Below are positions 25,187-33,898 of a stretch of 64,000 nucleotides of DNA, in pieces. Source of the stretch: Actinokineospora pegani (GTDB lineage: Bacteria; Actinomycetota; Actinomycetes; Mycobacteriales; Pseudonocardiaceae); assembly GCF_009745975.1 (NCBI RefSeq), contig NZ_WHOL01000039.1:1-64000 (forward strand). The letters run 5' to 3'. Below the pieces are notes generated by a model. The model saw only the letters and a program-made list of their open reading frames with translations, was not told the origin of the DNA and did not search any database. Every line of letters begins with the position of its first letter. Within the stretch, counting starts at the first letter, position 1. Made by a program: the position numbers and the translations under genes.

Positions 25187-27223
25187 TCAGCGCAGGCCGT
25201 TGCGGCGGGCCACCGCCACCAGCAGCGCGGGGTCGTCGCTGATCAGGCCGGTGACGCCGAGATCGATGACGCGCTGCATCGTGGCCTCGTCGTTGACCGT
25301 GTACGGGACCACCTCGAGCCCGTACCGGTCCCGAAGGGTGGACACGTCCGGGCCGGAGTAGTAGGCGGGGTCCGTCCGCAGGTACCAGTCGTCGTTCGCC
25401 GACTTGGCCTGCGCCGGGTCGTGCACCTGCCAGTTGGCCGCCACGGTCGAGGCGCCCGAGGCCCGCACCAGGGCGCCCAGGTCGCGGTACCGCCACCAGT
25501 CCAGGCCGCCGGTCCACGGGCTCTTGACCCCCGGGTCGCCGTAGACCGCCCGCAGCGAGCACTCGTCGGCGAGCGCCCGGCACTCCTCGGGTCCGTACTG
25601 CCAGACCAGCGCGACCGTCTCGATGCGCGGGTCGAGCACCTTGGCCAGCCGGATCGTGCGCCAGTCGAAGGACTGCACGGTCGCCCGCCCGGCCATGCCC
25701 GACAGGTGCAGCGCGGACACGAGCTGCACGGTGAACTGCTGGTACGACGCGGTGTCCCGGGCGGTCGGGCTGAGCTTGGTCTCGATGTTGAGCCGGACGT
25801 CGTCGCGGCCGCTGCGCTTGACCAGGGCGAGCACCTCGGCCAGCGTCGGGATGCGCGCACCGGGCACGGGCCGCTGCTGGGGCAGCTCCGGCAGGACCTT
25901 GCTGCCGCAGTCGAGCGTCTTGACCTGCGCCAGCGTCAGCTCCCGCACGGTCTTGCCGACGTAGGGGAACCGCGGGTCGCCGGGGCGCACCGGGGCGGTG
26001 TCGAGGCAGTGCGAGCCGTTGACGGTGCGGTCGTGCGTGACCACCACGCGGTTGTCGCGGGTGATGCCGATGTCCATCTCCAGGGTGGAGATGTCCCTGT
26101 CCGCCAGCGCGTTGGCGAACGCGGCGAGGGTGTTCTCCGGCAGCACCGCGCGACCGCCGCGGTGGGCCTGGACGTCGAAGGGGGGGGCGTACGCGCGGGG
26201 CAGCGCCATGCCGCGCCGGGCGAGCACGGTGCGCAGCCGGTCGGGGTAGTCGGTGATCAGGCCGTCCACACCGTCGTCGACCAGCTTGGCCATCGTCGCC
26301 GGGTCGTTGACCGTCCACGGGACGACCTTGACGCCCTTGGCGTGCGCGGCGCGCACCATGTCCTCGGTGACGTAGGGCTTGTAGTCCGGGTCGCTGACCT
26401 TGCCGCCCTGCGGGGACCCGTGCACGGGGGAGAAGGCGTTGGCGCCGAAGGACTTCACGGCCGCGATCGGGTCGCCGCCGAAGTCGTCGACATCGATCCC
26501 GCCCAGCCACGGCGAGCGGCCCGGCTGTCCGGTCTGCAGGAAATCGATGTTGGTCAGGGCGACGATCGGCAGCCTCGGCGAGACCTGGCGCATCAGCATC
26601 AGCGCGCCCCAGTCGAAGCTCTGCACGCTGACCCGGTGGCCCACGCCCGCGTCGGCGATCTCCTGCGCGGTGACCTGGACGAACTGCTCGCGCGGCGCGG
26701 TCTCGTGCGGCGCGCCCGCCTCGACCTTGGTCTCCACGTTGAACCGCACGTCGTCGGCCCGGTAGCGCTTCACCAGGTCGAAGACCTCGCGCAGCAGCGG
26801 CATCGTCGAGCCGGGCGCGAGCACCTGGCCCGGGTGCTCCGGCAGCGCGCTCGACCCGCAGTCGAGGGTCTTGACCTGCGCGAGCGTCAGGTCCTTGACG
26901 AACGAGCCGACGTAGGGGAAGCGCGGGTCGCCGGGGGTGGCGGGCGCGGTGTCGCGGCACTTGCGCGCGTCCACCCTGCGGTCGTGGGTCACCACCGCCT
27001 GCCCGTCCGCGGTGATCTGCACGTCCAGCTCCAGGGTGCTCACCCCGACGCGCAGGGCGTTGCCGAACGAGCTCAGGGTGCTCTCCGAGCGCAGCCCCAG
27101 CCCGCCCCGGTGCGCCTGCAGGTCGAAGGCCCGGCCCGCGGGCCCGGCCTGCGCCGTGGTCAGCGGGACCAGGACCCCCGCCGTCGTCATCGCCGCCAGC
27201 AGCGCCACTCCCGCACGTCTCAT
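25187..27223 (-). CDS. Secreted protein with two tandem glycerophosphodiester phosphodiesterase domains
   Basis: 678 aa. ATG 27223 gives a Sec signal peptide (MRRAGVALLAAM... to AQAG). Two GDPD (TIM-barrel) domains follow, about 30-340 and 345-678. Each keeps the catalytic set: HRGG, a Glu-x-Asp (LELDVQ, LEMDIG), a following THD, and a Glu-Thr-Lys strand (NVETK, NIETK). Domain 1 reads SEST where PENT is usual; domain 2 has PENT. Both also share DTAPxxPGDPRFPYVG and LTLAQVKTLDCGS, so they come from an internal duplication. Predicted to hydrolyse glycerophosphodiesters, teichoic-acid or phospholipid headgroups outside the cell. Confidence 0.9.
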   Translation of the reverse strand: MRRAGVALLAAMTTAGVLVPLTTAQAGPAGRAFDLQAHRGGLGLRSESTLSSFGNALRVGVSTLELDVQITADGQAVVTHDRRVDARKCRDTAPATPGDPRFPYVGSFVKDLTLAQVKTLDCGSSALPEHPGQVLAPGSTMPLLREVFDLVKRYRADDVRFNVETKVEAGAPHETAPREQFVQVTAQEIADAGVGHRVSVQSFDWGALMLMRQVSPRLPIVALTNIDFLQTGQPGRSPWLGGIDVDDFGGDPIAAVKSFGANAFSPVHGSPQGGKVSDPDYKPYVTEDMVRAAHAKGVKVVPWTVNDPATMAKLVDDGVDGLITDYPDRLRTVLARRGMALPRAYAPPFDVQAHRGGRAVLPENTLAAFANALADRDISTLEMDIGITRDNRVVVTHDRTVNGSHCLDTAPVRPGDPRFPYVGKTVRELTLAQVKTLDCGSKVLPELPQQRPVPGARIPTLAEVLALVKRSGRDDVRLNIETKLSPTARDTASYQQFTVQLVSALHLSGMAGRATVQSFDWRTIRLAKVLDPRIETVALVWQYGPEECRALADECSLRAVYGDPGVKSPWTGGLDWWRYRDLGALVRASGASTVAANWQVHDPAQAKSANDDWYLRTDPAYYSGPDVSTLRDRYGLEVVPYTVNDEATMQRVIDLGVTGLISDDPALLVAVARRNGLR

Positions 27224-27263
27224 ACCGGGGATGCTGCCAACCGGCGCACACCGCGAGAACGGC

Positions 27264-28100
27264 TCACGGCGAGCGTTCACCCAGCCTTCCGCCGCTGGTC
27301 ACCGCCATCCGCCGCTGGTGCACCACCCCGTAGCCGACCAGCGCCAGGAACGCCCCGGTCACCGCCCCGATCGAGGCGAAGACCAGCCCGGCGTGCACCT
27401 GCCCCGGTGTCGGGTCGGCGACGCCCGCGGCCATCACCCGGCTTACCCCGACCAGCACCGGCTCCTCGCCGGTCCCGGTGATCCCGCGCAGCGCGTTGCC
27501 CACCGCCAGCGCCCCGGACACCACCACCACGGCCAGCACGGGCAGCCACGGCCTGCGCGCCGGGGCGAACCTCCCGGGCACCGGGCGCGGCCGTGCCCTG
27601 ACCAGCCACCACACCGACCACAGCGCGAGGGCGGCCAGCCCGACGCCGGTCAGGGCCATCTGCAGGAAGTGGGTGGTCGGCACTCCCGGGGAGACCTCGC
27701 CCCGCAGGGCGGGGATCAGCGCCACCATGAGCCCGTCGGAGTGGGTGAACGAGTCCAGGAGCAAGTGCGTCATGCCGCCGACCAGGACCGAGACCACGAC
27801 CCACAGGTCCGCCTTCGGCGGTTCGGCCACCGCGGCCAGCCGCTCCCTGACGAACCCGGGTGCGAGCGCGAGCACGGCCGGGACGACGAAGGCGTGGAAC
27901 ACCAGCAGCAGCACCAGCGACACGGCCAGGTCGACGGTGACCAGCCCGGCCCAGGAGTGGGTGAACTCGCTTTCCAAGGGGCGCAGGGCGGCGAAGTAGC
28001 CCAGGTCCGGCGACATCGAGCCGATCGCCAGCGCGGACCCCGTCAGCGGTGCGCGGGCCAGCGGCAGCACGGCGGCGATGTGCGAGATCGTGAACGGCAT
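27264..28100 (-). CDS. DUF4184 family membrane protein
   Basis: 278 aa, about seven predicted helices. The N-terminus MPFTISHIAAVLPL and the following SMSPDLGYF, GLVTVDLAVSLVLLLVFH and GGMTHLLLDSFTH match DUF4184, a family with conserved His and Asp residues that suggest a metal-dependent membrane hydrolase, although no activity is established. ATG 28100 begins the conserved block; ATG 28112 is an alternative. A perfect palindrome lies 22 bp upstream. Confidence 0.85.
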   Translation of the reverse strand: MPFTISHIAAVLPLARAPLTGSALAIGSMSPDLGYFAALRPLESEFTHSWAGLVTVDLAVSLVLLLVFHAFVVPAVLALAPGFVRERLAAVAEPPKADLWVVVSVLVGGMTHLLLDSFTHSDGLMVALIPALRGEVSPGVPTTHFLQMALTGVGLAALALWSVWWLVRARPRPVPGRFAPARRPWLPVLAVVVVSGALAVGNALRGITGTGEEPVLVGVSRVMAAGVADPTPGQVHAGLVFASIGAVTGAFLALVGYGVVHQRRMAVTSGGRLGERSP

Positions 28101-28122
28101 GATCCCGACCATCCCGAGATCA

Positions 28123-28136
28123 GTGCAGCTCTGCAC
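28123..28136. promoter_or_regulatory. Palindrome GTGCAG-CT-CTGCAC upstream of the DUF4184 gene
   Basis: Perfect 6-bp arms with a 2-bp centre, 22 bp before the DUF4184 start. It may be an operator. Short, so it could be chance. Confidence 0.35.
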
Positions 28137-28369
28137 GGCTGAATCGGTCCAGCTTTCCGCTCATTACCGCGCCGGCGCTGGTCAGCGCGCGAAAACGATC
28201 TTCGAGATACCGGGGGTGTTCCCACTCTGCGGACCGGCGGGTTGTCCACCCGCGGCTGTTGCGCATCGTCGAAATCGGACCGCTTGCGGTTGAACAGAAG
28301 TGCGCGTCCTCGACTGGCCTCAGTGGACAGAGCGGGCGCGCGACGACGTGCCCCGCCAGCGCCCTGCGC

Positions 28370-28375
28370 TATTCT
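28370..28375 (+). promoter_or_regulatory. -10 box of pabAB (leaderless)
   Basis: TATTCT ends 5 nt before GTG 28381, the spacing of leaderless actinobacterial promoters. No good -35 is visible. Confidence 0.5.
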
Positions 28376-28380
28376 GCGCC

Positions 28381-30513
28381 GTGCGCACGCTCCTGGTCGA
28401 CAACCACGACTCCTACACCTACAACCTGTTCCACCTGCTGGCCCGGGTGAACGGGTCGGAGCCCGACGTGCGCGCCAACGACGACACCCGCCCGCTCGAC
28501 CTGGCCGCCTACGACAACGTCGTGCTCTCGCCCGGCCCCGGCCACCCCGGCCGGGCGCGCGACTTCGGCCTCTGCGCCGACGTGCTCGCCCGCGCGCGGG
28601 TCCCGGTGCTGGGCGTCTGCCTCGGACACCAGGGGATCGCGCTCGCCCGCGGCGCGGACGTGGTGCGCGCCCCGCGACCCAGGCACGGGCACATCGATGT
28701 CGTGCGCCACTACGGCGACCCGCTGTTCGCGGGCATCCCCGCCGAGTTCGAGGCGGTGCGCTACCACTCGCTGTGCGTGGCCGAGCCGCTCCCGGACGGC
28801 CTGGTCGTGCTCGCCCGGTCCGCGGACGGGGTGGTGATGGCGCTGCGCGAGGTCGACCGCCCGCGCTGGGGCGTGCAGTTCCACCCGGAGTCGGTGGCGT
28901 CCAGCTTCGGCCTCGAGCTGATCGCCAACTTCCGCGACGCGACACCCGCCGCCGCCACCGCCGCCACCGCGGAACCGATCGCCCCAGCGGCACCGGCAAG
29001 CCCGCCCCGCTACCGGACCAAGGTGGCCGTCCTCGACGCCGCCGTGGACACCGAGTCCGCCTTCGGCAGGCTCTACGGCGACTCGCCCACCGCGTTCTGG
29101 CTGGACAGCGCCCGGGTCGAGCGGGGGACGTCCCGGTTCTCCTTCCTCGGCGACGCCTCCGGCCCGCTCGCCGAGACGCTGACCCACCGCGTCGACGAGG
29201 GCCTGGTCCGCGTCGACGGCGTCCCCGTCGGCGGCGGCTCGGTGTTCGACCACCTGCGCGCCGAGCTGGCCCGGCGCACCGTCGAGGTCCCCGACCGCCT
29301 GCCCTTCGACTTCGTCGGCGGCTACGTCGGCTGGTTCGGCTACGAGCTGGGCTCGGCCACCGGCCGTCGCGCCGCCACCCCGGACGCCGCCTGGCTGTTC
29401 GCCGACCGCTTCGTCGCCGTCGACCACGAGGCCGACCGCACCTACCTGGTCGCCCTGGCCACCGGCCCGGCCACCGAGGCCGCCGCGGTGGACTGGCTGG
29501 CCGAGACCGCCGCCGTGCTCGCCCTCCCGCCGGAGCCGTCGCGGGTGGACGGCGGTGGCGCTAGCCGCGCCGGGGCGGGCGCTGGACCACCCCGATCACG
29601 GCTCGCACCGAACGGACTCCCGGAACACGGCCTGGCCCGCACCAGGGCCGACTACCTCGACGACGTCCGCGCCTGCCAGGAGCTGCTGCGCGCGGGGGAG
29701 AGCTACGAGCTGTGCCTGACCACCGAGGCCCGCGTACCCGCCACCGAGCCCGCCCTGGACACCTACCGCAGGCTGCGCAGGATCAACCCGGCCCCCTACG
29801 CGGCGTTCCTGCGCCTGGGCGGGGCCGAGGTCGCCTGCTCCTCGCCCGAGCGCTTCCTGCGCGTCGGGGTCGACCGGGTGGTGGAGACCAAGCCGATCAA
29901 GGGCACCGCCCCGCGCGGGGCCACCCCGGCCGAGGACGCCGACCGGCGCGCCGCGCTCGCCGCCGACCCCAAGGCCCGGGCGGAGAACCTGATGGTCGTC
30001 GACCTGCTGCGCAACGACCTGGGCCGGGTCTGCCGGGTCGGGTCGGTGCACGTGCCCAGCCTGATGGCCGTGGAGACCTACGAGACCGTCCACCAGCTCG
30101 TCTCCACCGTGCGCGGCGAGCTGCGGCCGGGGCAGGACGCCGTGACGTGCGTGCGGGCCTGCTTCCCCGGGGGCTCGATGACCGGCGCCCCCAAGGTCCG
30201 CGCGATGGAGCTGCTCGACGCCATCGAGGACCGCCCGCGCGGGGTCTACTCCGGCGCGCTGGGCTGGCTCAGCGCCACCGGGGCCGCCGACCTCGCCGTG
30301 GTCATCCGCACCATGGCCCTGGTGGACGGCCACTGGCACATCGGCGCGGGCGGGGCCGTCGTCCTGGACTCCGACCCCGCCGCCGAGTACGACGAGATGC
30401 TGCTCAAGGCCGCCGCGCCGATGTCCGCGCTCCCACCCGGACACGCCGGGCGGCGCCGGTCGGACGAGCGCTCGGCGCCCGTCTCCGGGCCGGGTCACCC
30501 GCCGCTGTCGTGA
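28381..30513 (+). CDS. pabAB: Aminodeoxychorismate synthase, fused PabA-PabB
   Basis: 710 aa. Residues 1-190 are a class I glutamine amidotransferase: nucleophile Cys80 in GVCLGHQG, His168 and Glu170 in FHPES. After a Pro/Ala linker the chorismate-binding PabB part follows; it has PIKGT, the Lys form diagnostic of PabB as against PIAGT of anthranilate synthase, and the C-terminal PGGSMTGAPKVRAME and RGVYSGALGW motifs. Makes 4-amino-4-deoxychorismate for p-aminobenzoate and folate, or for antibiotics. GTG 28381 is supported by the -10 TATTCT. Residues about 393-420 are encoded by a copy of a dispersed repeat that stretches a linker between the two PabB lobes. Confidence 0.93.
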   Translation: MRTLLVDNHDSYTYNLFHLLARVNGSEPDVRANDDTRPLDLAAYDNVVLSPGPGHPGRARDFGLCADVLARARVPVLGVCLGHQGIALARGADVVRAPRPRHGHIDVVRHYGDPLFAGIPAEFEAVRYHSLCVAEPLPDGLVVLARSADGVVMALREVDRPRWGVQFHPESVASSFGLELIANFRDATPAAATAATAEPIAPAAPASPPRYRTKVAVLDAAVDTESAFGRLYGDSPTAFWLDSARVERGTSRFSFLGDASGPLAETLTHRVDEGLVRVDGVPVGGGSVFDHLRAELARRTVEVPDRLPFDFVGGYVGWFGYELGSATGRRAATPDAAWLFADRFVAVDHEADRTYLVALATGPATEAAAVDWLAETAAVLALPPEPSRVDGGGASRAGAGAGPPRSRLAPNGLPEHGLARTRADYLDDVRACQELLRAGESYELCLTTEARVPATEPALDTYRRLRRINPAPYAAFLRLGGAEVACSSPERFLRVGVDRVVETKPIKGTAPRGATPAEDADRRAALAADPKARAENLMVVDLLRNDLGRVCRVGSVHVPSLMAVETYETVHQLVSTVRGELRPGQDAVTCVRACFPGGSMTGAPKVRAMELLDAIEDRPRGVYSGALGWLSATGAADLAVVIRTMALVDGHWHIGAGGAVVLDSDPAAEYDEMLLKAAAPMSALPPGHAGRRRSDERSAPVSGPGHPPLS
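29558..29639 (+). repeat. Diverged copy of the 36474-36570 element inside pabAB
   Basis: The segment from CTAGCCGCGCCGG (29561) through CCACCCCGATCACG and ACTCCCGGAACACGGCCTGG matches the right part of the element at 36474-36570 at about 50 of 56 aligned bases, plus the TAGCCGCGCCGG block. The pabAB copy has about 11 extra bases and one fewer elsewhere and has lost a recognisable left arm. It is read in frame as a Gly/Ala/Pro/Arg linker. Confidence 0.65.
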
Positions 30514-31130
30514 GTCCCCTCGGGCCCGCCGCGCTGGCGCAGCCCGTCGCTCATCGTCCGCGCCAGCCACTCGGCGGCCTCCCCGGCCACCTCCTGCCCG
30601 GTCGCCCCCGACACCACCCGCACCCCGGCCCGCCCGGCCATCGCGGCCGCCGCCGTCCGGTTCAGCTCCGCCACCGCCGGGTCGACGCCGTCGACGAGCA
30701 TGAGCACCGGCGACCGCACCTGCTCCACCGGGTGCCTGGCCAGCTCGGGCCGCCCGTTGACCGACACGACGGCCGAGACCGTCGGGCTCTGCGCGGCCAC
30801 CGACAGCGCGGCCCCGGCCCCGATCCCCTCGACCAGCAGCCCCACCGGCCCGACCGTCATCTCCTCCCGCACCCACGTCACCGCGGCCGCCAGCCGGTCG
30901 GTGAGCAGGGTGACGGCGAAGCGCCGCTCGGCCTCGGCGTGCGGGTGCACGTCCGCGACGACCGTCGCCAGCCCCTCGCCGTGCAACGCCGCGATCAAGG
31001 CCTGGGTCTCCGGCCCGTGCCGCGTCCAGGTCGCCCCCGGAACCACCACAACCACCGCGCGAGCGCCCTCGGGCACCCACACGTCCGCCGGGCACTCGGT
31101 CCCCGGCACAGTCACCGTCGTCGTCGACAT
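30495..31130 (-). CDS. Alpha/beta-hydrolase-fold protein lacking the usual nucleophile
   Basis: 211 aa from ATG 31130 (GGTGAG just upstream). Resembles the small dienelactone-hydrolase-like family (VVVVVPGATWTRHGPETQAL, TVVADVHPHAEAERRF). In relatives the nucleophile elbow reads G-x-S-T-G-A; here it is VEGIGAGAALSVA, with no Ser, Cys or Asp at the nucleophile position. A C-terminal VDPAVAELN provides a candidate acid region. It may be non-catalytic or use another chemistry. The 3' end overlaps the convergent pabAB by 19 bp. Confidence 0.6.
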   Translation of the reverse strand: MSTTTVTVPGTECPADVWVPEGARAVVVVVPGATWTRHGPETQALIAALHGEGLATVVADVHPHAEAERRFAVTLLTDRLAAAVTWVREEMTVGPVGLLVEGIGAGAALSVAAQSPTVSAVVSVNGRPELARHPVEQVRSPVLMLVDGVDPAVAELNRTAAAAMAGRAGVRVVSGATGQEVAGEAAEWLARTMSDGLRQRGGPEGTHDSGG

Positions 31131-31240
31131 GCTCACCACGTACCCCGCCCGCATCCAGTTCGGACACTGGTCGCCCGATCGAGATGCCCAGTGTGTGTCA
31201 TCTATTGACTATGCCCTATCTGGAAATACCGCGGATAGGT

Positions 31241-32527
31241 TTATCGCGGTTCCGCCTCCCGGGCGGCAGGGAGGAACAGCGCGCCGGCGCTAGCGGCGGC
31301 GAGGATCGCGGCGATCGCCAGGAACGCCGCCCCGTAGTCCGTTGTGCTCGACGCGATGGCCGCCAGCCCGAGCCCGGCCCCCGTCTGCTTCGCCGTGGCG
31401 AGCAGCCCCGAGGCGGCCCCGGTGTCGGCGGGCCGCACCCCGGCCAGCGCGGTGGCCGTCAGCGGTGTGTTCAGCAGCCCGCTGCCCAGCGCGATCACCA
31501 CGGCGGGACCGGCGATCCCCGCCCAGTAGCCCGCGCCGGGGTCCAGCGCCGACTGCCAGACGAAACCCGCCGCCGCGGTGAGCGCGCCGATGACCACCAG
31601 CGGGCGCGCGGGGAACCGGTCGAGCAGCCACGGGGTGAGCCGGACGCCGACCACGACGCCCAGGACCGTGTGCGGCAGCAAGCCCAGCCCCGTGCCCAGC
31701 GGGCCCAACCCCAACTCGTCCCGCATCGCCAGTGCCAGGTAGAACCACATCGGGTTGAGCGCCGCACCCGCCAGCAGCACCACCACGTTGCCGACCGCCA
31801 CCGACCTGGTCCGCGCCACCCCGGGCGGCACCAGCGGCGCCCGGGCCCGCGTCTGCCACACCGCGAACGCCCCGATCAACCCCGCCCCCGCCGCCGCGAC
31901 CACCCAGTCCCGCGAGATCCCGTAGCCGAGCGCGCCCAGCCCCGTCGTCGCCATCACCGCGCCCAGCACGTCCACCCGCGCCGCCCCGTCGCGCTCCCTC
32001 GGCAGCCCCCGCGCCCACCAGAGCGCGACCACGCCGACCGGGACGTTGACCAGCAGGGTCGACCGCCACCCCAGCGTCTCGGTGAGCAGCCCGCCGACCA
32101 GCACCCCGGCCGTCCCGCCCGCCGTGGCGACCGCGGTCCAGGCCGCCAGCGCCCGGGTCCGCCCCGCGCCCCGCCCGGACGCGACGATCGCCAGCGTCGT
32201 CGGCGTCACCACGGCGGCGCCGAGGCCCTGGGCCGCCCTGGCGGCCACCAGCAGCGCCGCCGAGTCGGCCATGCCGCCCACCGCGCTCGCGGCGGTGAAC
32301 AGGCCGACCCCGCCCACCAGCGCCGCGCGCCGCCCCAGCACGTCGCCCAGCCTGCCGCCGAGCAGCAGGAGCCCGGCGTGGGCGAGGGCGTAGGCGTTGA
32401 CGACCCAGTGCAGGTCGGCGTCGGAGAACCCCAGCGAGGAGCGGACCGCGGGCAGCGCGACGTTCACCACCGACACGTCCAGCACGACCATGAACTGAGC
32501 CGCGCAGGCCAGGGTCCGGGAGCGCAC
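31241..32527 (-). CDS. MFS drug-exporter-like transporter (DHA2-like)
   Basis: 428 aa with about 12-14 helices. MFS hallmarks: VVLDVSVVNVALPAV in helix 1 (EmrB/QacA-like motif D1), GGRLGDVLGRRAAL (motif A), and GGTAGVLVGGLL (motif C of antiporters). GTG 32527 is preferred because a -10 TACAGT (32540-32535, minus strand) lies 7 nt upstream; upstream starts at 32536 and 32560 would fall within the shared operator. Divergent from a TetR gene that probably represses both. Predicted proton-driven exporter of a small hydrophobic compound. Confidence 0.85.
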   Translation of the reverse strand: MRSRTLACAAQFMVVLDVSVVNVALPAVRSSLGFSDADLHWVVNAYALAHAGLLLLGGRLGDVLGRRAALVGGVGLFTAASAVGGMADSAALLVAARAAQGLGAAVVTPTTLAIVASGRGAGRTRALAAWTAVATAGGTAGVLVGGLLTETLGWRSTLLVNVPVGVVALWWARGLPRERDGAARVDVLGAVMATTGLGALGYGISRDWVVAAAGAGLIGAFAVWQTRARAPLVPPGVARTRSVAVGNVVVLLAGAALNPMWFYLALAMRDELGLGPLGTGLGLLPHTVLGVVVGVRLTPWLLDRFPARPLVVIGALTAAAGFVWQSALDPGAGYWAGIAGPAVVIALGSGLLNTPLTATALAGVRPADTGAASGLLATAKQTGAGLGLAAIASSTTDYGAAFLAIAAILAAASAGALFLPAAREAEPR

Positions 32528-32529
32528 GA

Positions 32530-32557
32530 TTTTCACTGTACAGATGTATAGTGAAAA
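32530..32557. promoter_or_regulatory. 28-bp operator shared by divergent MFS and TetR genes
   Basis: Imperfect palindrome with 13-bp arms, 12 of 13 matched: TTTTCACTGTACA (32530-32542), GA, TGTATAGTGAAAA (32545-32557). Each arm contains a -10 box: TATAGT (32547-32552) for the TetR gene, and TACAGT on the minus strand for the MFS gene. One bound dimer would therefore block both promoters. Confidence 0.85.
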
Positions 32558-32558
32558 C

Positions 32559-33119
32559 ATGCCACGGGTGGTCGACCACGAGCAGCGCCGCGCCGGACTC
32601 GCCGCGGCGGTGGTGCGCGTCGCCGCCCGCGACGGGCTGCACGCGGCGACGATGCGGTCCGTGGCGGCCGAGGCGGGAGTGTCGTTCAGCCTGGTCCAGT
32701 ACTACTTCGACACCAAGGCCGCGCTGCTGCGCGCCGCACTGGACCACCTCGAGGCCGAGGCGGTCCGGCGCTGGGCCGACCGGTTGGCCGCGCTGCCCGA
32801 GCGGTCCCCGAGGGCCGTCGTCGAAGCGTTCCTCGACGAGGCGCTGCCCACGACGCCGGATTCCCGGGCGCACCACGTGGTGTGGACCGCCTACGCCGCG
32901 CTGTCGATGACCGGGACGGGGCTGCCCACGCACGCGGGACCGGACCGCCGGGAGCGCGAGCTCGCCGGGTACCTCGAGGGCGCCGTCGACGACCCGGGGC
33001 TGGAGGCTGCCCGGTTGCTCGCGCTCGCCCACGGCCTGGGCACCTCTGTGCTGATCGGCCGGATGGGGCCGCCGCGGGCACGGGCCGTGCTCGCGCTGCA
33101 CCTGGACGCGATCTTGTGA
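32559..33119 (+). CDS. TetR-family repressor
   Basis: 186 aa. HTH: TMRSVAAEAGVSFSLVQYYFDTKAALL, typical TetR. ATG 32559 fits a leaderless transcript from -10 TATAGT (32547-32552) with 6 nt between. The C-terminal domain resembles the BetI-type TetR_C group (RAVVEAFLDEALP, HHVVWTAYAALS). Predicted to bind the 28-bp palindrome next to its start and to repress itself and the divergent MFS exporter until a ligand binds. Confidence 0.9.
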   Translation: MPRVVDHEQRRAGLAAAVVRVAARDGLHAATMRSVAAEAGVSFSLVQYYFDTKAALLRAALDHLEAEAVRRWADRLAALPERSPRAVVEAFLDEALPTTPDSRAHHVVWTAYAALSMTGTGLPTHAGPDRRERELAGYLEGAVDDPGLEAARLLALAHGLGTSVLIGRMGPPRARAVLALHLDAIL

Positions 33120-33147
33120 GGGGCGCCGCCCCCGACCGGCGGCAGGG

Positions 33148-33801
33148 TCAGACCGTGGCGAGGACGCGCTCGGCGAAGGTGCGGCCGGTGGTGGCGGCGA
33201 GTTCGTGGGCCGCCGTCTTCGACTGCTCGGCCAGGGGGATCAGGTCGGCCATCGACGGGTTGGCCGCGGCCATGGTCAGCTCCGCCTCGACCACCGTGAC
33301 GTCGCCGCCCCAGACGTCGCCGAGGATGCGGCGGAGCCAGCCCGTGGCGTGGTCCCAGCCGTGGCGGGGGGTGCCCTCGGCGTAGCCGCCGCCACGGGCG
33401 ACGACCAGGGCGACCTGCTTGCCCGCGAGCGGCGCGGCGCCCGGGGCGAAGCGCTCGTCGAGGATCAACAGGTCGATCCAGGCCTTGAGGAACTGGGGGA
33501 CGCCGAAGTTGTACAGCGGCGCGCCGATCACGACGGCGTCCGCGGCGGCGAGTTCGTCCGCCGCGGCGGCGACCAGGGCCAAGGCCTCGGCCTGCTCGGG
33601 GGTGCGCTGGTCGGCCGGGGTCTGGCCCGCGCCGATGGCGGTGGTCCACGCGGTGGCCGGGATCGGGTCGGCGGCCAGGTCGCGGCGCTCGACGGCGCCC
33701 CCGGGGTGGGTCTGCCGCCATCCCGCCTCGATCGAGTCGGCGACGGCGCGGCTGACCGAGCCCTCGGTGCGGATGCTGCTGTCGACGCGGAACAGGCTCA
33801 C
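33148..33801 (-). CDS. azoR: FMN-dependent NADH-azoreductase
   Basis: 217 aa flavodoxin-like NAD(P)H dehydrogenase of the AzoR family: LFRVDSSIRTEGSVSR (phosphate-binding loop), PLYNFGVPQFLKAWIDL (FMN/dimer motif) and RGGGYAEGTPRHGWDH. GTG 33801 has a GGAGAAG box. Reduces quinones or azo compounds with NADH via FMN in the cytosol. Divergent from a MarR regulator, an arrangement typical of quinone- or electrophile-inducible reductases. Confidence 0.9.
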   Translation of the reverse strand: MSLFRVDSSIRTEGSVSRAVADSIEAGWRQTHPGGAVERRDLAADPIPATAWTTAIGAGQTPADQRTPEQAEALALVAAAADELAAADAVVIGAPLYNFGVPQFLKAWIDLLILDERFAPGAAPLAGKQVALVVARGGGYAEGTPRHGWDHATGWLRRILGDVWGGDVTVVEAELTMAAANPSMADLIPLAEQSKTAAHELAATTGRTFAERVLATV

Positions 33802-33820
33802 AACTTCTCCTATGTGATGC

Positions 33821-33891
33821 GAACAAGATGTTCTGCCGTGCAGACTATCTCATCATCAGAGGATGTGTCCTGTCCAGGCGTCCCCTATATT
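33821..33891. promoter_or_regulatory. Divergent azoR/marR control region
   Basis: Contains GAACA-AGA-TGTTC (33821-33833), a perfect 5-bp-arm palindrome 20 bp upstream of azoR and a candidate MarR site, and TATATT (33886-33891), a -10 box ending 7 nt before the marR ATG, which implies a leaderless marR mRNA. Confidence 0.55.
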
Positions 33892-33898
33892 GGGACGC

